From NCBI GenBank assembly GCA_964519895.1, contig CAZFLE010000022.1, positions 14,353-78,352 on the forward strand: a stretch of 64,000 bases of DNA, in the 5' to 3' direction. Positions 25,099 to 33,624 of this stretch are shown here, in pieces. The translations under genes were made by a program, and so were the position numbers. This DNA comes from CAYFPX01 sp964519895. GTDB lineage: Bacteria; Myxococcota_A; UBA796; CAJQPC01. Each line of letters opens with the position of its first letter. The first letter of the stretch is position 1. The notes beneath the pieces were generated by a model. The model saw only the letters and a list, made by a program, of their open reading frames with translations. It was not told where the DNA came from and did no database searches.

Positions 25099-27732
25099 AT
25101 GTCTGCCTCTGAGCTCCCCCGCACCTTCGACGCCGCCGCCGCCGAGCAGCGCTACTACGCCTGGTGGGAGGAGAGCGGATTCTTCACGCCCAGCCCCGAC
25201 GACCCGGGCGAGCCCTACTGCATCGTCATCCCGCCGCCCAACGTGACCGGGTCCCTGCACATGGGCCACGCCATGGACAACACGCTCCAGGACATCCTGA
25301 TCCGCTACAAGCGCATGGACGGTTTCAACACGGTCTGGATCCCGGGCACGGACCACGCCGGCATCGCCACCGAGATGATGGTCACCCGCAAGCTCAAGGC
25401 CCAGGGCGTGGAGCGCCTGGCCCTGGGGCGCGAGGCCTTCCTGGAGAAGGTCTGGGAGTGGAAGGCCGAGTACGGCAACACCATCACCACCCAGCTCCGT
25501 CGACTCGGCGTGTCCTGCGACTGGAGCCGCGAGCGCTTCACGATGGACGAGGGCCTGTCCCGGGCCGTGCGCCAGGTCTTCGTGAACCTCTACGAACAGG
25601 GACTCATCTACAAGGGTGAGCGCCTGATCAACTGGGATCCTGCAGGCCGGACCGTGCTCAGCGACCTCGAGGTCGAGTACGACGAGGCCCACCAGTCCGA
25701 GCTGTGGTCCTTTGCCTACCCCCTGAGCGACGGCTCGGGGGAGATCGTCGTGGCCACCACCCGGCCCGAGACCATGCTCGGCGACACGGCCATCGCCGTG
25801 AACCCGGCAGACGAGCGGTACCAGCATCTCATCGGCAAGACGGTGAGGCACCCGATCCTGGACCGGGAGATCCCGATCATCGGCGACAGCATCCTGGTCG
25901 ACATGGCCTTCGGGACCGGCGCGGTCAAGGTCACCCCCGCCCACGACCCGAACGACTACGAGGTCGGCCTGCGTCACGACCTGCCGTTCATCACCCTCTT
26001 CGACGAGACGGCGACGGTCAACGCGGCAGGTGGCCCCTACGCCGGCCAGGATCGCTTCGAGGCCCGCGAGAACATCAAGAGCAGGCTGGCCGAGCTGGGT
26101 CTGGACCGGGGCACCGAGGCCCACACCATGCGCATCGGGCGCTCCCAGCGCACGGGCGCCATCGTCGAGCCGATGATCTCCAAGCAGTGGTTCGTGCGCA
26201 TGAAGCCCCTGGCTGGTCCGGCGCTGGCGGCGGTCGAGAACGGATCAACGAACTTCGTGCCGAAGCAGTGGGAGAACACCTACTTCACGTGGATGCGCAA
26301 CATCCGTGACTGGTGCATCAGCCGCCAGCTGTGGTGGGGCCACCGCATTCCGGCCTGGGAGTGTGCCGACTGCGGTGAGCAGACCGTGGCCATCCAGGAC
26401 CCGACGGCCTGCGCACACTGCGAGGGCGTGAAGCTCATCCAGGATCCGGACGCGCTGGACACCTGGTTCTCCAGCGCCCTGTGGCCATTCAGCGTGTTTG
26501 GCTGGCCCGACAAGACCCCCGAGCTGGACACCTGGTACCCGGGCGCGGTGCTGGTCACGGGCTTCGACATCATCTTCTTCTGGGTGGCCCGCATGATCTT
26601 CAGCGGGGTGCACCACATGGGCGCACCGCCGTTCAAGGACGTGTGCATCCACGGGCTGTTGCGCGACGAGCACGGCCAGAAGATGTCCAAGACCAAGGGC
26701 AACGTGATCGATCCCCTCGAGGCCATCGACGAGCACGGCTGCGACGCCTTCCGCTTCACTCTGGCCCAGGCCACGGTCCAGGGCCGCGACCCCCACTGGA
26801 ACCCCAGGCTGCCCGACGCGAGCGCCCGCTTCGTGAACAAGATCTGGCAGGCCTTCCGCTTCGCCTCCTTGAACCTCGAGGACTACGACGCCGCTGCGGT
26901 GGCAGAACCGTCGGTGTACGACCGCTGGATCCTCGTTCGCACCGGCGCCGCCGCGGCCCGGGTGCGCGACGCCCTGGACACCTACCGCTTCAACGACGCC
27001 GCCACGGAGATCCACGCCTTCATCTGGGGCGAGTTCTGCGACTGGTACCTGGAGCTGTCCAAGCCGGCGATGAAGGCCGGTGGGCCCGCTCGCGCCGCGG
27101 CCCAGCAGACCCTGGTGACCGTGCTGGCGGCCATCGCCCGCCTGATCCATCCGGTGATGCCCTTCCTGAGCGAGGAGCTCTGGCAGCGGCTACCCGACGC
27201 GGTCAAGTCTGGGGTCGAGACCGTCATGTTGGCGCCCTACCCTCACGCCGATGACTTCCCCCAGGACGACGCCATCCTGAGCGAGGTCGCGTTCGTGCAG
27301 CAGGCGATCGTGGGCTTGCGCAAGCTCAAGAACGACATGGAGCTCTCCCCCAGGGTCGAGCTGGCGCTCCAGGTCCGCGGCGAGCGCACCGACACCCTTG
27401 CGGCCCACCTGGGCGGCCTGAGCCACATGGCGAGGGTCGTCTCCATCACCCCCAGCGACGAGCGCCCTCTGGCGTCGGCGACGGTGCCTGTGCCCGGGGC
27501 CGAGATCTTCGTGCCCTTGGCCGGGCTGGTGGATCTGGACGCCGAACGCAGCAGGCTGGACGCCGAGCTTCAAAAGGTGGACAAGGACATCCGCGACCTG
27601 ACCAAGCGCCTGGGCAATCCGGGCTTCGTGGACCGGGCTCCTCCAGACGTCGTCCAGAGATTCAGGGACAAGCTGGTCGCCGCCCAGGCCCGCAGGGAGC
27701 AGCTCGCCGCGGCCCGCGAGGCGCTCTCGTGA
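25099..27732 (+). CDS. valS: Valine--tRNA ligase
   Basis: A full-length 877-residue class I synthetase. It has PPNVTGSLHMGHAMDNT (HIGH-type motif HMGH, residue ~54), the CP1 editing domain from ~190, DTWFSSALWPFSVFGW, KMSKTKGNVIDP (KMSKS motif, residue ~528), an anticodon-binding helical domain, and a C-terminal coiled coil (SRLDAELQKVDKDIRDLTKR) typical of ValRS. It charges tRNA-Val in the cytoplasm and edits mischarged threonine. The ATG is at 25099. It starts an operon: nadC overlaps its end by four bases. No T-box-like leader was seen in the 75 bases upstream. Confidence 0.97.
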   Translation: MSASELPRTFDAAAAEQRYYAWWEESGFFTPSPDDPGEPYCIVIPPPNVTGSLHMGHAMDNTLQDILIRYKRMDGFNTVWIPGTDHAGIATEMMVTRKLKAQGVERLALGREAFLEKVWEWKAEYGNTITTQLRRLGVSCDWSRERFTMDEGLSRAVRQVFVNLYEQGLIYKGERLINWDPAGRTVLSDLEVEYDEAHQSELWSFAYPLSDGSGEIVVATTRPETMLGDTAIAVNPADERYQHLIGKTVRHPILDREIPIIGDSILVDMAFGTGAVKVTPAHDPNDYEVGLRHDLPFITLFDETATVNAAGGPYAGQDRFEARENIKSRLAELGLDRGTEAHTMRIGRSQRTGAIVEPMISKQWFVRMKPLAGPALAAVENGSTNFVPKQWENTYFTWMRNIRDWCISRQLWWGHRIPAWECADCGEQTVAIQDPTACAHCEGVKLIQDPDALDTWFSSALWPFSVFGWPDKTPELDTWYPGAVLVTGFDIIFFWVARMIFSGVHHMGAPPFKDVCIHGLLRDEHGQKMSKTKGNVIDPLEAIDEHGCDAFRFTLAQATVQGRDPHWNPRLPDASARFVNKIWQAFRFASLNLEDYDAAAVAEPSVYDRWILVRTGAAAARVRDALDTYRFNDAATEIHAFIWGEFCDWYLELSKPAMKAGGPARAAAQQTLVTVLAAIARLIHPVMPFLSEELWQRLPDAVKSGVETVMLAPYPHADDFPQDDAILSEVAFVQQAIVGLRKLKNDMELSPRVELALQVRGERTDTLAAHLGGLSHMARVVSITPSDERPLASATVPVPGAEIFVPLAGLVDLDAERSRLDAELQKVDKDIRDLTKRLGNPGFVDRAPPDVVQRFRDKLVAAQARREQLAAAREALS

Positions 27733-28547
27733 CCCTGGCCGAGCTGGTCCGGCTGGCACTCCAGGAGGACCTGGGGCCAGGGGATCTCACCAGCGCCGCC
27801 ACCGTCGGGTCCGAGACGCTGGGCGTGGCTCGGATCCGGGCCAAGCAGGACCTGATCCTCAGCGGCACCGAGCCCGCCGCCGAGGCCTTTCGCCAGCGCG
27901 GGGTCGGGTGCAAGGCGTTGGCGTCCGACGGCGAGGCGGTGCACGACGGCCAGGCGGTCCTGACCCTGGAGGGCCCGCTGCGGGGGCTGCTCGAGGCCGA
28001 GCGGGTGGCCCTGAATTTCCTGATGCGGCTGAGCGGGATCGCCACCCACACCGCGGCGGTGGTGGCGGTCGCCGGCCAGCTGCGGGTGGTCGACACCCGC
28101 AAGACCACGCCTCTGCTGCGCACGCTGGAGAAGGCTGCGGTCCGCCACGGGGGCGGCGGCAACCACCGCTTCGGGCTGTTCGACGGCGTGCTCATCAAGG
28201 AGAACCACATCATCGGCGCTGGCGGTGTGGCCGCGGCCATCCACGCGGCCCGGGCCACGGCCCACCACCTGCTGCGCATCCAGATCGAGGTCGAGAGCCT
28301 GGCCCAGCTCCAAGAAGCCATGGACGCTGGAGCCGATGCGGTGCTGCTCGACAACATGACAGACGACGAGCTCCGCGCAGCGGTGCGCGTCGCAAACGGC
28401 CGCGTGATCACCGAAGCCTCGGGAAACCTGGACGGCCCCCGCATCGCCCGGCTGGCCGACAGCGGGCTGGACCAGGTCTCGGTGGGCGGTCTGATCCACC
28501 AGGCACGCTGGGCCGACCTGTCCCTGCGGGTAGACCAGGCCCTGTGA
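27729..28547 (+). CDS. nadC: Nicotinate-nucleotide diphosphorylase (carboxylating)
   Basis: A 272-residue quinolinate phosphoribosyltransferase: LAELVRLALQEDLGPGDLTS at the start, LNFLMRLSGIAT, VVDTRKTTPLLRTLEKAAVR, the GGGGNHRFGLFDGVLIKENH signature, and C-terminal ITEASGNLDGPRIARLADSG. It converts quinolinate and PRPP to nicotinate mononucleotide in de novo NAD synthesis. The GTG start overlaps the valS stop as GTGA, and its own stop overlaps birA the same way, giving a coupled valS-nadC-birA run. nadA and nadB are not in the window. Confidence 0.96.
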   Translation: MTLAELVRLALQEDLGPGDLTSAATVGSETLGVARIRAKQDLILSGTEPAAEAFRQRGVGCKALASDGEAVHDGQAVLTLEGPLRGLLEAERVALNFLMRLSGIATHTAAVVAVAGQLRVVDTRKTTPLLRTLEKAAVRHGGGGNHRFGLFDGVLIKENHIIGAGGVAAAIHAARATAHHLLRIQIEVESLAQLQEAMDAGADAVLLDNMTDDELRAAVRVANGRVITEASGNLDGPRIARLADSGLDQVSVGGLIHQARWADLSLRVDQAL

Positions 28548-29467
28548 CCACCCGGCTCCAGGTGCTGGAGCGCCTGGCCGCAGGACCCTGCTCCGGCCAG
28601 GAGCTCGCTGACATCCTGGGGGTGTCGCGCACCGCGGTGTGGAAAGCCATCGAAGGCCTGCGCTCCGAAGGGCTCGGGATCGCAGCCGAGCCGGGCCGTG
28701 GCTACGCCCTCACCGACCCGGCCGGGTTCGGTTCGGCGACCCTGTCCTGGCGCTGTGCGCGCACCGTGGACTTTCGAGAGACCTGCGCGTCCACGAACCA
28801 CGAGGCCTTCCAGCGGGGCTTGGGCGCTGCGCCCGGCGGGACCGTGGTGGTGGCGGACCACCAGACCGGGGGTCGCGGGCGCCTGGGCCGGCGCTGGGAG
28901 AGCGAGCGGGGCGAGAACCTCACCTTCTCCCTGGTCCTGCGGCCGTCCTTGCCCCCACGGGATGCCCCGCTCCTGTGCCTGGCGGCCGCTGTCGCCGTGG
29001 CCGAGGTGCTCGACGAGCGCATCAAGTGGCCCAACGACGTGCTGGACGGCCAGGGCCGCAAGCTCGCCGGCATCCTGGCCGAAGTGCACGCCGAGGTGGA
29101 CCGGCTGCACTTCCTGGTCATCGGGGTCGGGGTGAACGTGAACCAGCAGGCCTTCTCGGACGACCTGCCCGACGCGGCCTCGGTCTGTTGGCGGCAGGGT
29201 CCCCAGGATCGGGCGGCGCTCCTGGCCCGGCTCGTCGAGACCATCGAGGACACCGCCGTGCTGGTCGGCTCCCACACACCCCAGGTCCTGGACCGCTGGC
29301 GGGCCCGCAGCTGGACCCTGGGCCGGCGTGTGCGGGTCGGGGAGGCGGGCCTGGAGGGCCAGGCCGTCGACCTGCGCGACGACGGCGCGCTGCTGGTGGC
29401 CACCTCCCAGGGCCTGCACCCGGTGCTCGCAGGGGACGTGACCCTGGTGGCGGGGCTGCCGGTGTAG
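28544..29467 (+). CDS. birA: Bifunctional biotin--[acetyl-CoA-carboxylase] ligase / repressor
   Basis: A 307-residue protein with an N-terminal helix-turn-helix (CSGQELADILGVSRTAVWKA) and a central ligase domain: CASTNHEAF, DHQTGGRGRLGRRW for biotinyl-AMP binding, and KWPNDVLDGQGRKLAGILAE. A C-terminal SH3-like domain is also present (WTLGRRVRVGEAGLEGQAVD). It biotinylates acetyl-CoA carboxylase carrier protein; the HTH suggests it also represses biotin genes. The GTG start is at 28544, overlapping nadC by four bases. The catalytic residues appear intact. Confidence 0.94.
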   Translation: MTTRLQVLERLAAGPCSGQELADILGVSRTAVWKAIEGLRSEGLGIAAEPGRGYALTDPAGFGSATLSWRCARTVDFRETCASTNHEAFQRGLGAAPGGTVVVADHQTGGRGRLGRRWESERGENLTFSLVLRPSLPPRDAPLLCLAAAVAVAEVLDERIKWPNDVLDGQGRKLAGILAEVHAEVDRLHFLVIGVGVNVNQQAFSDDLPDAASVCWRQGPQDRAALLARLVETIEDTAVLVGSHTPQVLDRWRARSWTLGRRVRVGEAGLEGQAVDLRDDGALLVATSQGLHPVLAGDVTLVAGLPV

Positions 29468-29476
29468 GCTGCCCAC

Positions 29477-30409
29477 GTGTGGTGGTTGACCAGCTTGGGA
29501 CTGGCGTGCACGGAGCCCGGGCCAGAGTTGGATCGGGCCGCCGAGTCCTCTCTCTTCGAGGTCCAGGTCTGGGCCGGAGATGGGATCGAAGTGGAGCCCT
29601 GGCGCGAGAACGTGCTGCGCGGACTGCGCTTCTACCGCCTCAGCGATGGCCACCGCAGTTGGGGGGCCATGTCCGTGGAAGGCCAGCCCGTGCCCCTGGA
29701 GGGCCCGTCTGCATTCCGAGCACTCCTGCGCCACGTGGACCTGGGCCTGGTCGAGGACGACCTGCTGGCAGGCCTGGCGATGCTGCTGGTGGAGCCGGGA
29801 AACCGGGTCGCAGGGGGCGCCCCATGGGCTGCGGCGGACCCCACCGACACGCGGGTGCCCGAGCAGCAGGCCCTGGCTCAGCCGGCGCTGCTCCAGGACG
29901 CCGAGCTCACCTACTGGCACTGGCACGAGAGCGGCCACGAGCTGGTGCGCTGCCGGGTCATGATCGACAGCCTGTACGTGGCCTGCGAGGCCGGCTCGGC
30001 ACTGGTCGACGAAGCGGCCAACAAAGAGGACCTGGTGGCCCGGGCTCGGCGTGAGCTGGCGACCCCGGATCCCCAAGCCCGGGTCGCAGGCGTGCATCGC
30101 CTCACCCGGGCCGACTCCACCCTGGCGGGCGGGCTCCTGCTCGAGGTGGCCAGGCTCGATGCCAGCCCCAAGGTCCGCGAGGCCGCGGTCGGTGCCCTGG
30201 GCCACCTGGCCCCCCCCGGCGCGGGCGAAGTGCTCACCGAGATCCTGCTGAACGACACCGAGGCCCGGGTCCGCCAGCTGGCAGCCCGAGTGCTCCCCGG
30301 CTTCGACTCCGAGGGCCTGGAGCTCCAGCTCCAGATCTCCGCCAAGGGCGACCCCGACGCCGACGTGCGCATGGCGGCCGCAAATGCGCTGCGTGAATTG
30401 CAGCGCTGA
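29477..30409 (+). CDS. HEAT-repeat lipoprotein
   Basis: A 310-residue protein starting at GTG 29477, nine bases after birA. A short signal (WWLTSLGLACTEPGP) may carry a lipobox cysteine at residue 11. The middle is globular and unrecognised. The C-terminal ~110 residues are HEAT/PBS-lyase-type repeats (LDASPKVREAAVGALGHLAP; DPDADVRMAAANALRELQ), which usually bind proteins. It is the last gene of the valS run; two stem-loops follow. Probably anchored in the envelope, with no visible enzymatic function. Confidence 0.7.
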   Translation: MWWLTSLGLACTEPGPELDRAAESSLFEVQVWAGDGIEVEPWRENVLRGLRFYRLSDGHRSWGAMSVEGQPVPLEGPSAFRALLRHVDLGLVEDDLLAGLAMLLVEPGNRVAGGAPWAAADPTDTRVPEQQALAQPALLQDAELTYWHWHESGHELVRCRVMIDSLYVACEAGSALVDEAANKEDLVARARRELATPDPQARVAGVHRLTRADSTLAGGLLLEVARLDASPKVREAAVGALGHLAPPGAGEVLTEILLNDTEARVRQLAARVLPGFDSEGLELQLQISAKGDPDADVRMAAANALRELQR

Positions 30410-30417
30410 GTTTTCAG

Positions 30418-30492
30418 GGGGTGAGGCCGCGGGCTCGCTGTCGCTCGCCTTCGCGGTCACCCCTCTGGTCCGGCGGCCTCCGCCTCCGCCGG
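30418..30492. terminator. Two consecutive stem-loops after the valS-nadC-birA operon
   Basis: The first stem pairs 30418-30431 with 30452-30463 (GGGGTGA plus CCGCG with a two-base bulge). The second pairs CCGGCGG at 30470-30476 with CCGCCGG at 30486-30492 around a nine-base loop. Neither is followed by a strong T run, so this may be a weak or Rho-assisted terminator serving both strands between convergent genes. Apart from these stems and the small ORF at 30588-30734, nothing was recognised between 30410 and 30830. Confidence 0.4.
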
Positions 30493-30587
30493 GGTCAGGA
30501 ACCTCTGGTTAAGCATTAGCACGGCGAGGCCGTAGCCGCTGGACGCGCCAATGCGGGTTCAGGGCAGGACCACGGGATGGGGCCAAG

Positions 30588-30734
30588 TCAAGCGGTCTCG
30601 TCCAGCGCGGCCAGGCTGGCTTCGTGCCTTGCCAGGTCGACCATCAGATTCCGGCGGATGCGGCCCAGGACGTAGAGGAGCCCGCCCATGAGGGACACGG
30701 TGATGGTCACGATGGTCATTGCAGGCAGGGTCAT
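30588..30734 (-). CDS. Small single-span membrane protein (48 residues)
   Basis: A short open frame begins with ATG at 30734, with GGAG six bases upstream on that strand. The product has one hydrophobic helix (residues ~5-23, MTIVTITVSLMGGLLYVLG), then a positive patch (RIRR) and an amphipathic tail with LARHEASLAALDE. The pattern fits a small inner-membrane protein with the C-terminus in the cytoplasm, and resembles a membrane anchor or modulator. It lies in the otherwise empty stretch between the operon end and the DUF255 gene. Short length means chance cannot be excluded. Confidence 0.5.
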   Translation of the reverse strand: MTLPAMTIVTITVSLMGGLLYVLGRIRRNLMVDLARHEASLAALDETA

Positions 30735-30830
30735 GGTGGCTCCACGGTCCGTGTTCGTGGCGCTACCTTAGGGTCCTGGGGCGCTGCCGTCCGGGCCGAT
30801 CGAGGCCGTTTTGCGAGCCGTAACAGGCCG

Positions 30831-32891
30831 TTACTTCGGGGCGGTGGCCCGGAGCTGCCGACCGAGTCTGGCCGGCGTCGTGGCGGGCAGCCCGCAGGTC
30901 CTGCCCACGCAGACGTAAGCACGGGCGCCATCTGGCCCGGGGGTCCGGCCGGCGAGCGCCGAGAAGGCCTGGACCAACCCAGGGGCATCGACCAGGCCCA
31001 CGGCCAGGGCGCGACCCGGCACCCAGGTCTGGGCGGCTTCGGTGAGCAGTCCTGGCAGGGCCGGATCCTCTGCCCCGGACGCCGCGATGACCACCTGGAC
31101 CCCACCTCGGTGCCAGTCGTCCAGGGCCACCACCAGGCTGGGCCAGGCCGCTGGCTCGCGGGCCAGGGCCACGGCGACACTCTCCAAGCCCCGGCGGCAG
31201 ACATCCGGCGCCAGCCCCTCACAGCCCAGGTGCGCGAGCTGGAGCAACACAGCCAGGAGCTGTCCCTGGCCTGACGGCTCCGCGCCGTCATCGAGGCTGC
31301 GCCGCGCCACCAACAGCCCCCCGTCCAGGCTCTGGCGGAAGTCGCCCCGCGCTGGGTCGCCGAATGCGGCCACCGTGGCCAGGGCCAGGTCCCGTGCCGC
31401 CAAGAGCCACCGTGCCTCGCCGGTGGCCGCGTGGAGCGCCAGCAGACCCTCGGCCACCGCTGCGTGGTCCAGCAGGACCCCCGCGGGTGCCCCCACCGCG
31501 AGGGTCCGGGGCAAGGTGCCGTCCGACCGGCGGGCCTCCAACAGCAAGGTCGCGACCCGTTCCGCGTGCCCGATCCAGCGCGACTCGCCCAGCTGGGCCC
31601 CAGCCTCGGCCAGAGCGGCCACCGCCAGGCCATTCCAGCCGACCACGACCTTGTCATCGACGGAAGGCCGGGGCCGTTGGTCCCGCAGCGCCTTGAGGGC
31701 CGCCAGGCCGCGCCGGACCACGGGCTGCCCCGGATCGATGCCCGGTGCCCGGTTCGGCACGATGGCGTGGCCCTCGAAGTTCATCGGGCCACCCAGGCCA
31801 TAGCAGCGGGCCAGCACCCGGTGCAGCTCGGGATCGGCCAACGCCTTGAACTGGTCCGGACGCCACACGTAGAACGTGCCCTCCTCGCCCTCGCTGTCCG
31901 CATCCAGGCTCGACCAGAACAGCCCCGTCGACGGATCGCTCAGCTCGTCGATGAGCCACCGAACGGTGTCCCGCACGACCTGGGCGAACCGCGGCCGCCC
32001 GAACACCCGCGCTGCCCGGGAGAACACCCGCACGAGCTGCGCGTTGTCGAACAACATCTTCTCGAAGTGAGGCACCTCCCAGCCCGGGTCCACGCAGTAC
32101 CGGTGGAACCCCCCGCCGACGTGGTCCTGGAGCCCCCCTCGGTCGATGGCGTCCAGCAGCTGGAGCAGCGGTTCCTTGGCGGGCCCCCCGGGACGAGCGA
32201 CCGCGTCCTGGAGCAAGAGCGACAGCGTCGGCGGCATGGGAAAGCGGGCCTGGGGTCCCCACCCGGGCCACGCCGGGTCCCAGTCGCGCACCAGGTCGTC
32301 CACCGCACGGGCCAAGAGCTCCGGACCTGGCAGAGGCCCGGCTTCCGGCTGGACCGACAGCGCGTCCACCACCCGGGCGCCGCCGCGCAGCAGGCCCTCG
32401 CGGCCGTCCCGCCAGGCGCTGGCCATCCGGCGCAGCAGGTCGCCGAAGCCCGGCGTACCGTAGCGGAAGTCCGGCGGGAAGTAGGTGCCCCCAAAGAGGG
32501 GGACGGCGTCTGGAGACAGCCACAGGCTCGCGGGCCAGCCCGCCGGCTCGCCCATGGCCAACAGCGCCTGGATGTAGAGGGCGTCCACGTCTGGGCGCTC
32601 TTCGCGGTCGACCTTGATGCAGACGTAGTGGGCGTTCATCACCGCGGCGACCCGAGGGTCTTCAAAGGACTCCCGCGCCATCACGTGGCACCAGTGGCAC
32701 GCGGCATAGCCGATGCTCAAGAAGACCTGGACGTCCCGCCGCCGGGCTTCGGCAAAGGCCTCGTCCCCCCACGGCCACCAGTCCACCGGGTTCTCACCGT
32801 GCTGACGCAGGTACGGACTCGTGGCCTCGGCCATCCGGTTGCGCCAGGGACCTGTCTGACGGTCTGCCGATGCGACGCGCAGCGTGGTCAC
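30831..32891 (-). CDS. Thioredoxin-domain protein of the YyaL/DUF255 (SSP411) family
   Basis: From the GTG at 32891 this is 686 residues. The N-terminal thioredoxin-like domain has SPYLRQHGENPVDWWPWG, the CHWC motif in GYAACHWCHVM, KVDREERPDVD and FGGTYFPP. The rest is an (alpha/alpha)6 barrel like cellobiose epimerases (GGGFHRYCVDPGWEVPHFEK). Its physiological role is not firmly known; family members are called thioredoxin-domain or spermatogenesis-associated proteins. The GTG start overlaps the stop of the M23 gene by four bases; ATG 32834 is an alternative nearer the conserved region. Length is typical. Confidence 0.88.
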   Translation of the reverse strand: MTTLRVASADRQTGPWRNRMAEATSPYLRQHGENPVDWWPWGDEAFAEARRRDVQVFLSIGYAACHWCHVMARESFEDPRVAAVMNAHYVCIKVDREERPDVDALYIQALLAMGEPAGWPASLWLSPDAVPLFGGTYFPPDFRYGTPGFGDLLRRMASAWRDGREGLLRGGARVVDALSVQPEAGPLPGPELLARAVDDLVRDWDPAWPGWGPQARFPMPPTLSLLLQDAVARPGGPAKEPLLQLLDAIDRGGLQDHVGGGFHRYCVDPGWEVPHFEKMLFDNAQLVRVFSRAARVFGRPRFAQVVRDTVRWLIDELSDPSTGLFWSSLDADSEGEEGTFYVWRPDQFKALADPELHRVLARCYGLGGPMNFEGHAIVPNRAPGIDPGQPVVRRGLAALKALRDQRPRPSVDDKVVVGWNGLAVAALAEAGAQLGESRWIGHAERVATLLLEARRSDGTLPRTLAVGAPAGVLLDHAAVAEGLLALHAATGEARWLLAARDLALATVAAFGDPARGDFRQSLDGGLLVARRSLDDGAEPSGQGQLLAVLLQLAHLGCEGLAPDVCRRGLESVAVALAREPAAWPSLVVALDDWHRGGVQVVIAASGAEDPALPGLLTEAAQTWVPGRALAVGLVDAPGLVQAFSALAGRTPGPDGARAYVCVGRTCGLPATTPARLGRQLRATAPK

Positions 32892-33604
32892 CCGTCGCAG
32901 GCCGTCCCGGGAAGCTCCCACGACTCGCCCTGATCCGCCCACCACGACTCGCTCTGGGAGTAGAGGCCCGCGTAGGGGTCCACCCGGCTCCCGTCGAAGT
33001 CCACCTCGAAGTGCAGGTGAGGCTGGCTGCTGTTGCCGCTGCTGCCCACCAGGCCCAGGGCGTCGCCACAGTCCACCCGGTCGCCCACGGCCACGGCCAC
33101 GCTGTCGGTCATCATGTGCCAGTAGCGGGTGGTGACAGGACCATAGGGCGTGTCGTGCTCCACCACGACGTAGTTGGCGATGCCACTGTGGCCGTCGCAG
33201 CTGGACTCGAAGGTGCTCACGTCGCCGTGGCAGCGGTCGTAGTGCCCGTCCTCGGTGTCGACCACCAGGCCGTCCGCCGCCGCCACGATGGCCGCTGAGC
33301 CCGCGTCCATCTGCTCCCAGTCCCCGTCCAGCAGGTAGTCCGACCCGTCGTGTTCGTCGTAGCAGCCGGGAAAGGCGTCGCCGTTGTAGTTCGTGCAGAT
33401 GGCCTGCTCGACGCCGTCATAGACCGCCGGGTCATGGTCCACGCCGATCGGCGGCGTAAACAGTGCGGTGTCCTGCAGAGGCAGGCGAAACAGGACCGGC
33501 GGCCACGCCATGCTGGGGCCTTGGGCGTCCCGGCCGTCCAGACAGGCCGTGCCCGACACGCAAGCCGCCAGGGACATGGCCAACACCGATCGGGGGGGCG
33601 CCAT
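32888..33604 (-). CDS. M23-family metallopeptidase lipoprotein
   Basis: From ATG 33604 the protein has 238 residues. A lipoprotein-type signal (SVLAMSLAACVSGTACLDG) is followed by an unusual N-terminal region with extra cysteines and then an M23 (LytM) domain. The zinc motif HxxxD appears as EHDGSDYLLDG, and the C-terminal HxH as SSQPHLHFEVDFDG. M23 enzymes cut peptidoglycan cross-bridges or activate amidases. Both metal motifs look intact, so activity is possible. A GTG at 33640 is an alternative start but would overlap the upstream gene. Co-oriented with the dehydrogenase (20-base spacing) and the DUF255 gene (overlap). Confidence 0.82.
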   Translation of the reverse strand: MAPPRSVLAMSLAACVSGTACLDGRDAQGPSMAWPPVLFRLPLQDTALFTPPIGVDHDPAVYDGVEQAICTNYNGDAFPGCYDEHDGSDYLLDGDWEQMDAGSAAIVAAADGLVVDTEDGHYDRCHGDVSTFESSCDGHSGIANYVVVEHDTPYGPVTTRYWHMMTDSVAVAVGDRVDCGDALGLVGSSGNSSQPHLHFEVDFDGSRVDPYAGLYSQSESWWADQGESWELPGTACDG

Positions 33605-33624
33605 CACGCCCGGAACATAGCCCC

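Noticed and set aside
30410..30587. tRNA or small RNA gene in the stem-loop region after the HEAT-repeat gene
   Set aside because: The two hairpins do not form a cloverleaf and no conserved tRNA loop sequence was found.
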